This document shows positions 24,189 to 37,526 of a stretch of 64,000 nucleotides of DNA, one piece after another. The notes below the pieces were generated by a model, which was not told the DNA's origin, made no database searches, and was given only the letters and a program-made list of their open reading frames with translations. The stretch is from Stercorarius parasiticus (Eukaryota > Chordata > Aves > Charadriiformes > Stercorariidae), in assembly GCA_013396915.1 (NCBI GenBank), contig VWZL01000170.1:496001-560000 (forward strand). The letters are read 5' to 3'. The position numbers and the translations under genes were made by a program. Within the stretch, counting starts at the first letter, position 1; each line of letters starts with the position of its first letter.

Positions 24189-25554
24189 GTAGGTATGACT
24201 TTTAAATGTCCTGTTGGTGTAATTTAACAAAAGATAAACTCCGGGGGTTTTGTTACCAGTTTTACTGGCATCGGGATTTGCCCTAAAGGGCTTTGTGAAT
24301 GTACTTTGACATAGTTTCATCATCTGTGACAGTGCTGTTGTAACTGATGCAGTCTGGTCGTTGGTATGTAGACTAGAATGTATGCAGAACATCCTCTTCT
24401 AAAAACCCTAGTTGCGCAGGACAACAATCTTTGTTGAAAAGACAATATCTGTGGAGCTCAGCTGGTAATTGAAGATCCAGTGAGCTCTTTGTTGTCTGTA
24501 AAGCCCAGACAGGTAGGTAGGTAGAAATATTAAAAATGAGGAGAGAAATAATCTTAGTTTTTTGTCTTTCAGATGTAATATGCTGTAGGAATGTGGATGT
24601 TTCTTGGATGCTTTAAAAATTATTCCACTTAATTGGGGACCGGAGTGATGGAAGTGCCTTGTAATTTAGAGAATACAGAAATTCTCCTTTTCTTTTCCTC
24701 TCCCTCCACCCAGGAAAAAAAAAAAAGAAAAAAACCCCACTGTATTATGCCACTTACAGGAACACGGGACGTAGGAAGGGATTGTCTGTGTCATTGAGTG
24801 CAGTCCTTGATAGCACTGTGATGAATCGGCATTAGATCAGAAATCTTAACACCTACAAAATGCTTCCTTTCACCCTGTAACAGATGGAAGAGTCCAGAGG
24901 ACACAACTTCTGTGGTCAAAAATCCCAAAATGCAAGGTACTGTGGAAAAAGCTGTGGATGTTGTCAGTGCTCTAGCTCCCTACAGCAGCTGCATACTAGC
25001 TAAACGTGGCTAGCTGGCCCTTGATCTGGAACTGACCTACATCCATGCTTCAGGAGGCGGCCATCAACCTCTGACTGTATTTAGTTAGAGCTGTGTCCCC
25101 TCAAACTTTTCTTTAGACTACATGAGTCTATATTTTTTTTTTAAAAGACTCTTTTAACAAGAGATTCCCCTTTGGTTGTCCCAGTAGTCTTTCTTTGTAC
25201 GTGTCCTAAATTAAATTAGGAATATGTTTTGCAGTCAGATATACTTCATACCTCTACCTGGACAGTTTGCTTATCCGTGTTCTTCCTCCTCATGTAACTG
25301 ACCTGTTGTGAGTCCAGTTCTCTGTGACCAGGTTCTTTCAGATATTTTGTGTGTGGAACATGTTGTGTTTAGCATCAGATTTACTTATTTGAAGACAGTT
25401 GGTGTTACATGGGATTTCTGATTCAGCAGAGTAATATAAAACATACTGAAAACACAATACCAATGTAAAATTTAAACATAGCACAATATAGCAATTGCAA
25501 CACACAGTTCAATCACAATACCAACATGATTCCCAACATCTGTCTAATATGCTC

Positions 25555-25975
25555 ACCATCACGACATTGGGCGTCCCAAGTCTCACCAGGAAGACATAAT
25601 GTGGGCTTAAGCCAGCTCAAGCCCATTGCTCTCTTTAAAATTCTTTTGTTAATTGTTTACATTTTTATAGTCTTTATGTTGTGCTGAGCCACATACACAT
25701 CTCCCCCATTTTGGCCTGGCTAACTCAGGGAGACATTCACACTCTTTTAATGAACATGGGGAGAAACACACCACCAGCTGATCCACTCAGCTGCTGATAG
25801 CTGTTTATGTAAAGCAAAGACCACCCTCAGGTCCCCTTGGTGTTGAGGTCAAGTCAACTTCTTTGCAACAGCTGTGATCAGTAAAATCCTGCATCCTTCC
25901 CTGAGCTTCACGGGCACATTCCCCTGGCCCATCTCCTCTGAGCCTTCTTCCGTGGTAGGGGTTTACTGGTCAGTC
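25555..25975 (-). mobile_element. Possible endogenous retrovirus LTR/leader remnant
   Basis: On the minus strand a TATA-like CTATAAAAAT (25670 to 25661) is followed about 90 bp later by TTGGGACGCCCAATGTCGTG. The latter resembles a retroviral primer-binding site for tRNA-Lys (TGGCGCCCAACG...) with a short insertion and decayed CpGs. A candidate TGTGACTG start lies near 25970. No viral reading frame, target duplication or second LTR was found, so this is a tentative remnant and the ends are guesses. Confidence 0.25.
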
Positions 25976-26073
25976 ACACCTGTCTTTGTTTTCTCAGTAG
26001 TCTGTCTCCTAGAGAGTAAAACTGGACACGTGTTGGTTTGGGGATTTGGTTTTGTGTTTGGTGTTTATTTATT

Positions 26074-26094
26074 GGGGGGGGTGGGGTGGGAGGG
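26074..26094 (+). other. Potential G-quadruplex
   Basis: Four or more G runs separated by single bases (G8-T-G4-T-G3-A-G3) satisfy the G3+N1-7 rule with very short loops, which favours a stable parallel quadruplex. It is on the coding strand of MCC, so it would also occur in the pre-mRNA. Confidence 0.7.
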
Positions 26095-29000
26095 AGCCTG
26101 TTTAGTATGTTGTTCTCTTCTGGTAACTCTGCATGTGTTTTTTGCTGGTCACCTCAGGAATTCAAATTTTCCTTGTTTGCTTTGTATCCTTGGTGAATTC
26201 CTTATCTTCTTGCTTTTTAGATTGACTGCACTTCTCCCTCACCATCCCATTATCTCATGCTCATTGGCTTTTCTTTTTGGCTTCTCAGCATAGCAAATCT
26301 ATTTCATAGCTCTGTTTATTCTGCATCTCATCTCTTTTATTGCTTCATAGTCATATTTTGTTGTAGAGGTATTTCATTGTTAATGTTTCCTCTGTTTATC
26401 CTTCTTCCATATATATTCTTGCGTTGCAAGAATGCCTATTTCTTCATCACTGTCTAATCTTCATAATCCTTGGGCTCAATTGTATTTCCAGCCCATGAAT
26501 CTCTTTCAGGAGCGGTATCAGGCAACAGTTCAAAACCAAGATGGTGCTTAATACCTTGTTTTATTGGATTAAGGATGGTGTGTGTTCCCTAGCTTATATA
26601 ATTATCTTCTGCCTCTGTTAGCTGTCTTTTCAATGCTGACATGGTTGTATTTTCCTGCAAAACTACTTCTGCCCTCAGACTGCAATAAAAAGTTTCGCTG
26701 TTTGCTGACCAGATTTCTGGTAACTTGGGTTTTAAAATCTTCTTTCATAGACAAACCAGCCTAATAAATTATGGTTTGCAATAGTCAGCGGTAGAAGATA
26801 GGCCCTAAGTTTTATTGGAGAAAGATCTGCATTACAGTCTCAAAATGTATCCCACAAAGAAATGTTATTAATTGCTGTCAAAAAATAGTCATAGGTGAAC
26901 ATTCAAATTTGTTAATGCATACAATTCAATCCCTACTCTTTTTTCCTATTTTCCAATTTCTGTTGGTTATATAACAGTAACTTGATGCATTTTGGAACTT
27001 GGTGAGTGAATTCATATTTCTTTTCGTATTTTTTTTTCCCAAAAAAGTTGAGTTAAGTCCAGAAGACCTTTGAATTTCCTGCCTTGGTATACTTTGCTCT
27101 GTGCTCATGAAGCCTGACTCTTTTACTGTACTGTGTTTTTAAACCTATAGGGAACTCGTGGTTTTTGTACTTGTCCTGCCTTGACTCTTGCAGATTCTGT
27201 AAGGCTTTTTAATAATTAGAGAACATGTGGAGGTGCTCCCCCATGTAAACAAAAAACAAAATGGGAGGAAATAATAATAATGAGCATTTAGAATGCAACC
27301 GGTTTTTATTTGGTTGTAAAAGAAAACCATTGTGGCAGCACTGTTCAAGATGTTCTACAGATTATTTTTTCTTAAAGAGGCAAGGAAACACCACTATAAT
27401 ATATTTCTGTGGTATAAACACTGCACAGAATATGAACATAATGAGAGGAATTACACTTGCAGTCAAGCATGAATTATGATCTGCATATGCTTCTACGCCT
27501 TTTATGTCTTTGAGTGCTCACGTATGTACTCCTTAGTGATCAAAGAGTTGATTGTATTATATTGACTTGTTTGCTATTGGTTTCTAAACATTGCTTAAGA
27601 CAGGAGATATCACCATGTGCAAATTCAAACATATGAACTTGGTGAATGTTCTTTTTTTTGTGTATCTTTTTTTTCAGACAAAGAACAGTGTTTACAATAA
27701 ATGTTATTTTGAAAGATAGTTTACAGGGCTATTTTCAAGACTAATTTCTATATGATGTGTCAGCTGCTGATAATCCTTGAAAGCTGTTATCATGTATCCA
27801 TGTAAGAGTGCACAAATTAAAAATTTTCAAAATTCATTTGCATGTCTCTGAGTAGCAGGGGTCCTGGCAATCTAAAGCAAAGGAATCCAGCCTCTGTCAT
27901 GGGCATTTTTACACTGCGAGTTTGTATGTAATTGTGCGGGGATTACCAGTTAAACAGCATTTTGTGCAGGCTTTTCTTGTAGCTTTTCACAGTTTCTTAA
28001 GAAAGCATGAAAAAATGTCTGCAAATATCTAAATAAAAGATTAACTTTGCTACCTATAATTTTTGCATTTCATTGTAAAGAAAATTACTCGAAAAAGAGG
28101 TCCTAAGCAGTAATTACATCTAAAGGACTGTTGAACTTTGGCTCGGACATCATTTTTTATCACTGCTAAGGTTATTCTAATAATTTTACCTAACATTGTC
28201 CAACAAATGTTTCTATTCCTGTGTTTCCAGATGTGATGCAGAAGTAAGGAAACTGGTTGATTATTTTAGTCAAGGTACTCAGGTTTATTAATGCCCAGTC
28301 ATATAAGTGCTCAGTAAGCCAAACCTGCATCCATAGCTACCATCTTGACAATGGATTTAAAAGTTTAATATATTAATGTCTGGATTAAAAAGTTTAATGT
28401 TTTATTTAAAGTGCATGAAAAAGGACATTTTTCAAGTTATTAGAATGATGCCTTTTGCTGATTGGATACCAGCAACTCAAAGCTATTATATTTTAGTTCT
28501 TAGTCTACACTATTAATGGTCAATGAGAGCTCTAACAATAATTTGCAAGTAATAACCAGTAATTTTTCTATAAGTGAAATGGAATATGAACTCTGTTAAT
28601 GTTCTTCTGACATGGTTTAAAATATAATAAAAATGAATAAAATAACTTTTGAAAGTGTTGCTGGAGTTTTGCAGTGACCATATGCTATGTGACTCTTTAA
28701 TATATCATTTAAGTTGGAAATACAGGAAGAATGTCAGTTTCTCATCAAATCTGTGAGTCCTATTTCCAGTTATGGAGACTGAAAGCCATAATGGGCACAA
28801 TGAGTCTGTGTGAATCATCTAGTGATAGAAGTGGATTGCTTGGCAAATGAGAGCCTATAACACAGCAGAATGACACCTCTAAAGATTTAAGGCGGGGAAT
28901 TGCCTTAACAGTTGTGGCTTCTGTCAGGTTTTTCAATGTTACATAGTTTCATATGTCTTATGGAAAAGCTAGAATTAGAATTATTTGTATTATATGTTGT

Positions 29001-30446
29001 ATAGAAATGTCTAGATCTTTACAGGTAGTTAGGAAATTGCCATTTTTTTTCCTATGATAAAGAATAGTCTATTTCTAGTACCCATTGTTTTTGAGGATGA
29101 ACAGGAAACGGTACTGTTTATTAGTAAATTCTTTCTTCAGACAGGTGAATGGTTTCCTGTCCTACTGAGAGATGCATGTATTTACTGATCTGATTTCATA
29201 TTCTAAATAAATAGCTATGAATACCAGAGTCCATAAGCAATCTCTGGCTCTTGGTTAGTAATCAGTAGTGAGTAAGTAATTCATAGCCAACTCCCCTGTT
29301 CTCTTTACTGAAAATAAGTCCCTTGAAAATTTGATATGATAATTTATTTATGTTGTGGATCAAGCATGTGAATTAATCAAAGGAATGGTAGAAATTGAGC
29401 CTCAAATTAAGCTGATGGGTAAGCATAAGAGGCAGGCCAGTTCGGGATGAAAAATCATTACTTTTGCTTTGCATTAATTTTATGTTTGATCTTACTGCAA
29501 ATAAATTGCTTTCAAGAAACTGATGCAGTGGTTACGTTCATTTATGCTATACTTAAAACTGCAGAGCTCATATGGACTTAAAGGTGTGATGCAGGTTTTC
29601 TTGAGATTTATGAGCAAAGTTTCACTGTAGATTTGATTGAGTGGAAAAGCTGTGAATATCTGCTAGGCCAAATTTAATTACATAGGAACGTCTGTTAACT
29701 GTAAATGGTTCAGTTTATTACTTTTAAATATTCTTTTGATACCACTATCTTTGTGCAAAGCAGCAGAATATAGGTAATTGTTATTTTATTTTTTTAGAAA
29801 TGTAGAGTTCTAAGACCTACGAGCAGCACAACAAATGAACCTGGATTTCCAAGAGATTTGTAATTGACAGCTGACTAATCTTACTAGAACTGTGATGTAT
29901 AGTTTACATTAAACACTAGTGAATCTACAAAGGATGGAAGTTGTCCCTTCAGAATGGGTTCTGTGGTGTCTAATAGGGTAAGAAACTTGGTTGAAGCTTT
30001 CTTATGGTTTGAATATTTGTAAAATGTAAGAACAGCTCATCTGCATTAGACCAGAGGTTATTCTGAAATGGTATCCTGTCTCTTAGAGTGGTGAAAAGCA
30101 AATGGTTAGAGAAGATAATAGGAATTGGGTGAGCATGTAATGATCCCTATTAAATTTCAGTTCAGGGACTTTGAACTAGAGATAGCTGCACTTGTTCACA
30201 CATGTGTTGCCTCCCTCCCTCCGTAAGACTGTCTTACAGAGCTGTCTCTGAACCCGTGCTGGTCTTCAGCATTCACCATGTCTGCAGCCAGGACTAGCAC
30301 AGCTTACCCTTTTGCTGTATGAGGAATAAACTCTTTTTGCTTTGCTTCAGTTTCCTGACCTCCTTCCATGTATGTGGTGGGTTTTGTTGGGTTTGGTTTT
30401 TTTTTTAATTTATTTTTTTATTTCTAGTGTGTAAAATCAAGGTTGA

Positions 30447-30466
30447 GCATTGCATTGCATTGCATT
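30447..30466. repeat. Microsatellite (GCATT)4
   Basis: Four perfect pentanucleotide units in MCC intron 2, about 140 bp before a short GACA run (30608-30622). Confidence 0.9.
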
Positions 30467-33400
30467 ATTTTTCTCAGCAGGAGCACTAACAGAGTCTGTC
30501 ATCTCTGTGCCTTCCATAGAACTTACAGGAATTTATTAGATTTGAGATTTTAACACCACTATCTTTGAAATTACCAAAAAGCTTAAAAAATCAGAGGCAA
30601 GGAGGAAGACAGACAGACAGACCAACCAATGGGCAGAACATACCTACAGGGGAAACACAGGAAACTGCCCTTCCTAATAATTGCTGCTACCAAGTCAATA
30701 GAATGGTTGGCCCAGACACATGCATGTAGCTAGAGCTGGAGCCTGGTCCTTGACCTTCATGACACCACGCTGCTCTAGAACTGGCTTGTTCAGAATCATA
30801 TTACTGCTGTCCGTGCTTCTCGGTCAACTCCAGTGGCAAGACATGGAGATGTGGCTTGCCATATGGAGTGTGGAACTGGATTGCAGCATCACTTCATCCC
30901 TTTTATCCCAGTTTAGGCTTTCTGCACAAACTGTGATAAGCTTCAGAAACCAAAAGGGTGCAGCTGAGATTTTCGCAGAGGCCATGCTTTGTTTGAGCAC
31001 TGTGAGATGTTCCACACCCTAGCTTTTGTAAAAGAAGGGTTGCCTCTCAGCACATTTCTGCTTACCCTCTCCTGACTTGTATGTTGACATGTTTTTCACC
31101 TACCCTCTTCTAATGTCACCAGTGTAGATCTGACAGCCTATGGTTCATAAAAACATCAAGAAACAAAATGGCAGCGACAGACAACTAACTCGGGATGTTT
31201 TGTTTGTTTGCTTTTGTACACATTAATTGAAGTTATAGAATCATAGACTGTCAGATCCAAATTGAGATTCTCTTGAGTGGAAGATAATCCGAGTGGAAGC
31301 TGATTGTTCACATATAGAGAAAATTACCATGTGAGGGAAAATAACTTTTTTCAAAAGTACAGTGCATACAGTACAAATACTGCACTTGGAAGGTATGTTG
31401 GAACTTTATCTAGCCTCTGTATAATTTCAGGGGGTTTTGTGCCCTTTTTCCTATTACTGTATATACTGTATATATAGAGATTATTAATTTCCAGGAAAAA
31501 AGGGATTATTGTCTCCCTTACTGTAAACTCAAGTGAAATATTTGAGTGAGTTCCTGAGTACAATGCAGGTCTAAGCCATCGGTGTTCTGGCAAAATTTAG
31601 TTTGGTAATTCAACAGCACCAGGTTTTAGGAGACGCTGGTTTCTAGACTGTTGATAAGTCATTCCCATCATCCATTTCTTGTGTCTGAATAGAGGAAATG
31701 GTTGTCACATCTCAATGACAATATTAAATCATTTCAGATTCAGACAGGTATATGAAGGTGTCACGGATAGTGATAGATTTTTGTTTTCTGTTTCATTGTT
31801 TCTTATATGGCCAATGCCAGTCTGCTGGCAAGTACTGAGACTGTGATAGTTTACAGATAGGCATTTCTAAAGTAACCAAAAGAAATTTGAAGGTCATTTG
31901 GCTGAAATTCCACAAACATTTGTTAATATGCATGGCTTGGGCTACTGCTTTAACAAGCCTGGCTTCTTCATCCACAAAGCCGTGTTGTAATGAGAGGACC
32001 TTTTTGTTTCACTAGATGCATCACCAAACGTTTTACTTTCTCAAGACTTTATGAGGAATGAGTTACCTGATACAAACTTTCATTGTCTAATTTGTGGGTT
32101 GGTTCTTGGCAAGCTCATTCTTGTACGTGTCCTAATTTTCATGTAGGTATTCAGTTAATTTTTCCTAAGATTTTAGGTAGTTTTTACACCTCGTAAAAAT
32201 CTGCTTAGAAAAATATGTTATGGAGTGTAAAAAAATCAAAACCCAGAAGCAACCCAAAACCAAGTTGTTAGCATTACTTAGTAAGTGAGAGTGCTGGTTA
32301 AGTTTCAAACTGTTCTAATTTCTTCAAAGGTGCATTTAAGTATTTCCCAGATTTACTCTATAGTTATACCCTATAGAGGGTCTGGCAGCACAGAATTCCA
32401 GAATTTCTGAATTCTGAATGTACTTATATTGAGGATACTGCAGTGAACCTGAAATACAGTTGAGGTTTTGTGACGATTTGAAGAACCATACCAGTAGAAA
32501 GTGAAAAATGTTATAACTGTACTTCAGGGACACAGGGGAGACGAAGCATGAGCTGACTGCACTTAATGTACATACTGTGCTTACAATATACACCTAAAAC
32601 TGTGCATGAGCCTTCAGTGGGCATTGAGAAGCATAACTGGAGAATATTTATTTGAGTGAGGTATGTCTACAAGAGAATTCCTGTCTATTGTGAGTATTAG
32701 TTTTATACGTTCTCAAAGGCAAATAATTTTACTCTTTCAGTAAAATCTTGACTTCTCTTTCCATTTGTTCTTTGTCATATTATCATGCCAAAACCATTAT
32801 GCTCTATTAGGTCATTTGTTTGATACTGATGTGTATTTTTGTGATCTCTGTAATGCTATCAGGCATGTGTTTTGTATTGTATGTTCTTAGTAATAGTAAA
32901 GGCATATAAAATATTGCTTATATTCTTTCAAAGTATACTTGCTTGTCTTGGCATAATATCAAAGTGTTATGGAGCTTTTTGTTCTTTGAGGGGTTTAGAA
33001 AACACTAAATAACAAAAATTATCAAAGGTGTTGGAATAATTTTTCTGAGAAGTCCAAGGCTTTTCTTTTTTGGAGCAAAATGATTTATTTGATTCAGTTT
33101 TCCTCTTAGATCTAATTTCATGGAACATATTTCTTCTATGGAGTAAGTTGCCTTAGTTAGTCAGGGTTTGGTATAGCTGTGGCTTCCTTCCCTTAGAGCT
33201 TGTTATCCTCACTTCCAGCCCTAATGAGAAAAAGGCTGAAATAACATAGCCTAACACAGTATCTTCTATGCAGTGTTCAAACCAGATAAGGGTATAATGG
33301 GAGGAACAAGACCTAGGTAGTGATCCCACAGACGCTCGTCTTAGAGAGTCCTCATTTTCCATAACTGCTTCTCCCATAGCAAATTATTTCCTTCTCGGTC

Positions 33401-34167
33401 ACTGGAGAAGAGTTGCAAAAAGTCCCGATGAGAACTTCCTCTCGGACTTAATGCTGGGTTGAGAAGGCATTTAAAAACTATGCCTCTGCAGACTTTTTTC
33501 TTTTAAAAAAACCCTAAATCTATTTTATTCTGAGTTCTCCTAGAACTTGTAATGGATGTTTGGTGGATAGCTTTCTGTATTTTCAAGTAAACTTTCTCAC
33601 CCACCTGTGCATGCGAGGATCCGTTATTATCATCACTGCTGCCATGCTATCATTCATATTCTTTTGTCATATGATGCAAAATAATAAATAGATTTTGAAG
33701 TGTGTTTCCTGTTAAATAGGAAAGAGTTACTCTAGCTGACAGGCTTTGGGCATGTACCAGGTGGTGACCATGGACAGTGAAGCTGGAGCCTTTGGTCTTT
33801 GATTGCTGTGTGGGAGTGGTTCCCTGACTTGCATAGAGCCTTTTGTGGTTATGAGCAACCAGAGCTCTCTTCAACATCTAGATTTTCTTTAAAGTGCATT
33901 TGCCCTTGTAATTTTTTGCATCAGCTTATGGGAGTCAAATGTCTAAATGTCCAAAGACTTATTCTCCATTCCTCTTGGTTTCCTACCCTACCCCCCATTT
34001 TTTATAGCTAGGCCAACTCCTTGCTGTCTTATTCAGCTGAATACTAAGTGCAGAATGACCATTCTTTGTTAATTTTGTGTGTTTTTCCCTTCATTTGGTG
34101 GTGCTCTTACCTCCAAAACCATGATTACTGAAGTTAGTAGGGAGCTTTGAAATGATCTGTGCTTTTC

Positions 34168-34600
34168 ATAGAATCATAGAACAGTTAGAGTTGGAAGGGA
34201 CCTTAAAGATCATCTAGTTCCAACCCCCCTGCCATGGGCAGGGACACCTCCCACTAGACCAGGCCGCTCAAAGCCCGATCCAGCCTGGCCTTGAACACTT
34301 CCAGGGATGGGGCATCCACAGCTTCCCTGGGCAACCTGTTCCAGCGTCTCACCACCCTCACAGCAAAGAATTTCTTCCTAATATCTAATGTAAATTTCCC
34401 CTCTTTCAGTTAAAGCCGTTAGCCCTCATCCTATCACTATGATCCCTGATAAAGAGTCCCTCCCCATCTTTCCTGTAGGCCCCCTTCAGGTACTGGAAGG
34501 CCGATATAAGGTCTCCCTGGAGCCTTCTCTTTTCCAGGCTGAACAACGCCAGCTCTCTCAGCCTGCCTTCATAGGAGATGTGCTCCAGCCCTCTGGATTT
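34168..34600 (-). mobile_element. CR1 LINE, 3' fragment (antisense to MCC)
   Basis: Read on the plus strand it opens with ATAGAATCATAGAACAG, then TTGGAAGGGACCTTAAAGAT, TCCAACCCCCCTGCCATGGG and onward, the reverse complement of the CR1 3' end. The minus-strand frame 34406-34606 keeps the end of the CR1 ORF2 (reverse transcriptase) protein, with [20 protein letters not shown] and GEGLFIRDHSDRMR. Since the end of the frame is still open, this copy is not very old. It is 5' truncated as usual; its inner edge is approximate. Confidence 0.93.
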
Positions 34601-36747
34601 TCGCAACTCTCACTGTTACCTTCATTGAATAAGCATGCAAAATTCCCACTGCTTTTGATAGGTTGTCACATTTTAACTGTTGAATGAAAGATTAGCAAAA
34701 AAAAAAGTTGAAAAATAGCTATTTTCTGGTAAGATCATGTTTTTGGGATACAGAAGGACTGTCTTCGGTCAGAATCTAAATTTTGAATATTGGACAAAAT
34801 GGAAGTGGAAAAGAGAGGAACTCTTTGCGTCACCTTAGAAAACTGCCAGGTCACTTACTAACAGCCTAAATCTATAACCTGTTTATGCCTGTTGAGTGAT
34901 CTGGTGTATGAAATGAGATAGTAGAATGAAATGGACCATATCTCCAGGAATTCTTGTATACATGTCGTAAGGCATGAAGAAAATTTTTTAAAATAATTAT
35001 GCAATATCTGATTACAAAATTATGTATGACTGAAATCGGTTTTGAGACCAGAGGCTAACACTGAACTGAGAGGACTTAATTCTCTGTCCACTCAGCCATA
35101 AAATCATCATATTCTGGAATGAAATTTCTCCCAGAAGCTGCGAGCTGTGCCCAGTGCGCATATAAATTATATTCTGTGTTAAATGTCAGAGTTCCTCAAA
35201 TAAATCTAAGTAACTAAATGTCAGTGATACCTCATGGAAAACAGTGATCAGGTTTTGGATCTCTGCTGTTAAGACTCTCCTTATTGAGTGAGGTGTAGCT
35301 GTGTGACCTAGAGGCTGGTTGTGCTCATAGGGTCTTACATTGTCAGCTGTCTTCGTGTTGGTCATTCATAAGCAAGACTCATTTGAGAAGCTGATGCAGG
35401 GCTAATCTCACAGTACCTCACTTTTCTGGTATCTCAGATCCTTCCAGCAACTAATACATCTTCAGTGCCCTACCATCTTGACTGGTTATCTTTCCTACTC
35501 TGTGAGCAAAGATGAAATCATGTAATGCTTGGTCCATCAGCGTAGCCTAGTAAAGTTAACCTTTACCAAATTAAAAAGCCTGGCTGTATGGGTAGACTTG
35601 TAGTTATGGTAGGCACCTGCTTCTCTGTTGCAGAGTGCAAACCTTCTAGGCAGAAAGTTAACTGCTAGTCGAGAAGATGAAATGCCATTTTCTTTCAGAT
35701 CAGTATGGGGTGACACCATTACCAGGCCACAGACCTCTGTGCTGTTACTGAGAGATCTGCAGGCAATAAAGGAAGATTAAGCTAGCAAGAAGTCTCAATG
35801 CAGATGGGCAAGGTATCCTATCATAGTGATATTTGTCAAAGGAATTGATTGAAGTTACTTTGAACAGCTTCAGTACAATTCACCAACTGGAATTTTCTCT
35901 GTGATTATGGGAATCTTGTATATGTATGTGTCATCAAACTAAACTGTCCTTTGTTTTTCTTATACGTGATATTATATGTCGAAGTTTAAATAATTGTAGA
36001 TTGTAAGGAAATAAGTAAGAGCTGGGGCTAACTAAAAGAACAGGAAAACCTGCAGAAGACAAAAGCTTTAAATAAATGTTTCAGATGAGATTTAGGTTGC
36101 CCTGCTGTGGTTGACCAGACTGCTACTAATGGGCCCGCATATACTCAGATGCTCTACTCACTTACTCTGCAAAAGGCTAGAAGCAAAAGGTTCGTGTTAG
36201 ATACTGAATGTTTGCAGTAAGATGAATTTCACCCAGGTCAAGACAGGCAAGTGGTAGTAGTATTAGGAAAGCAATTAAAGGAATACTTGTGTAGAAGCTT
36301 GTGTAGAATCAGAAGCTTTAATACAGCACTTTTAGTGAAGTATGATGTATCCATTCTGTCCAAAAAGGATGGATTTAACTGTTACTCTAGAATTGAAATG
36401 TTACTTATATAATTTGAAAACAATTATATGCTCTTATATTACTTGGCTGATAGAAATATTGTGTAACTAATTTTTTTTTCTGCTTAGTAGTTGTAATAAC
36501 ATCAATTTTCTGCCATGCTTGTTACCTGGACATTTTCATGATAATAATTTTGTTTCATTTAATACAGAAATGTCACTTTTCATATGATTGTAAGTCTTGA
36601 GCAACAGGGAGAACTACTATGGGATGTGTGTAGTTCTGTAAAGACTAATTCTTAAACACAGATTTAGGAACTACAGATTCCTAGTTATCAGGTTGGCTAT
36701 CAGCTTTTGGTGTGCCATCATACCTAATGATCCCTTCTTTCTGATTA

Positions 36748-37526
36748 CTACTTGTCGTGGTTTTGGCCGTATTGGCCAATCGTAATGACAGATGGCCCTC
36801 CCCCCCTCTCTCCTTAGAGAGGAGAGGAAGAGATAAGGAGATTTACGAGTTTAGAAAAAGAACTAAACTACTTTAATGAAAATAAATAAGAAAATAGTAA
36901 ATAATAATAATAGAATAAAATAAAATAAAATAAAGAAGTATACAATATATACAAAACCGTATCCAGCTCCCAGGATGACGATCGCGTCACCAGCAGACAC
37001 AGGAAAAGTCCCAGACTGGAGTCAGCGATGGACAGGAGCTGAATTCCAGAACTAGAGTCAGGAACGCTCAGATCGGGATCAAAGGCAGACGAACAGACAG
37101 GGTCCTCCTCAGATGTCGGCCATTGAAGAAGAACCCGAGCCACAGCCGCGCTGCCCCTTTGATCCCTTAGCTTTTATACTGAGCGTGATGCAGATGGGAT
37201 GGAATACCCTGTTGGTCAGTTTTGGGTCACCTGTCCCGTCCGCTCCTCCCTGCAGATGGGACTCCTCTACGCTTCTCCGCTTCTGACCCTCTGACGGGCA
37301 AAAAGCGAAGTTAGCTGACCTTGGTTGTTATAGCAATAAGTATAAGCAAGAGCCTCTGTGCATACCATTCCTTGGTATAATCAGGTCTTATCACTCTGAG
37401 AGCGAACAGTTTCTGAACAACATGCTGTGAATTTCAGACTTTAGTCAGTTAGAAAGAGGCCCAGCTAAAAAGTAAAATTACAAATCAGAAAATTTGTTCT
37501 GTTTTACCTCAAACCAGGACACTACT
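36748..37526. repeat. 5-bp target-site duplication CTACT flanking the LTR
   Basis: CTACT occurs immediately before the LTR (36748-36752) and immediately after it (37522-37526). A perfect 5-bp duplication outside TG...CA ends shows integrase-mediated insertion and defines the element's borders to the base. Confidence 0.9.
36753..37521 (-). mobile_element. Solo LTR of an avian endogenous retrovirus
   Basis: A 769-bp element with TG...CA ends and near-perfect terminal inverted repeats (TGTCGTGGTTTT at one end, reverse complement TGTCCTGGTTTG at the other) inside a 5-bp target duplication. The minus strand is taken as sense because it has a TATA box (GTATAAAAG at 37179-37171) followed by an ATTAAA signal (36877-36872). 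No gag, pol or env sequence adjoins it, so it is a solo LTR left by LTR-LTR recombination. It contains an ATAAA/AAT simple repeat near 36895-36935. It is antisense to MCC, in intron 2. The 5-bp duplication fits ERVL or related classes; the exact family is not assigned. Confidence 0.88.

Noticed and set aside
25874..26293. 139-codon plus-strand hydrophobic frame
   Set aside because: The sequence is T- and G-rich, producing Phe/Val/Leu/Gly runs by composition; it crosses the G-run. No recognisable membrane protein family.
30720..31022. 100-codon plus-strand frame and overlapping 63-codon minus-strand frame
   Set aside because: Mutually overlapping and without a recognised family; could be an old repeat or pseudogene, but nothing in the sequence decides it.
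31234..31290. ATAGAATCATAGACTGTCAG resembling a CR1 tail
   Set aside because: Only about 20 bp match; the following sequence departs from the CR1 consensus, so it is too short to call.
33755..33776. ACCATGGACAGTG resembling a REST/NRSF half site
   Set aside because: The left half of the 21-bp element is missing; a half match is common by chance.
36868..37143. 91-codon minus-strand frame inside the solo LTR
   Set aside because: It begins at a GTG, not an ATG, and its end is a translated ATAAA simple repeat. Solo LTRs carry no coding genes.
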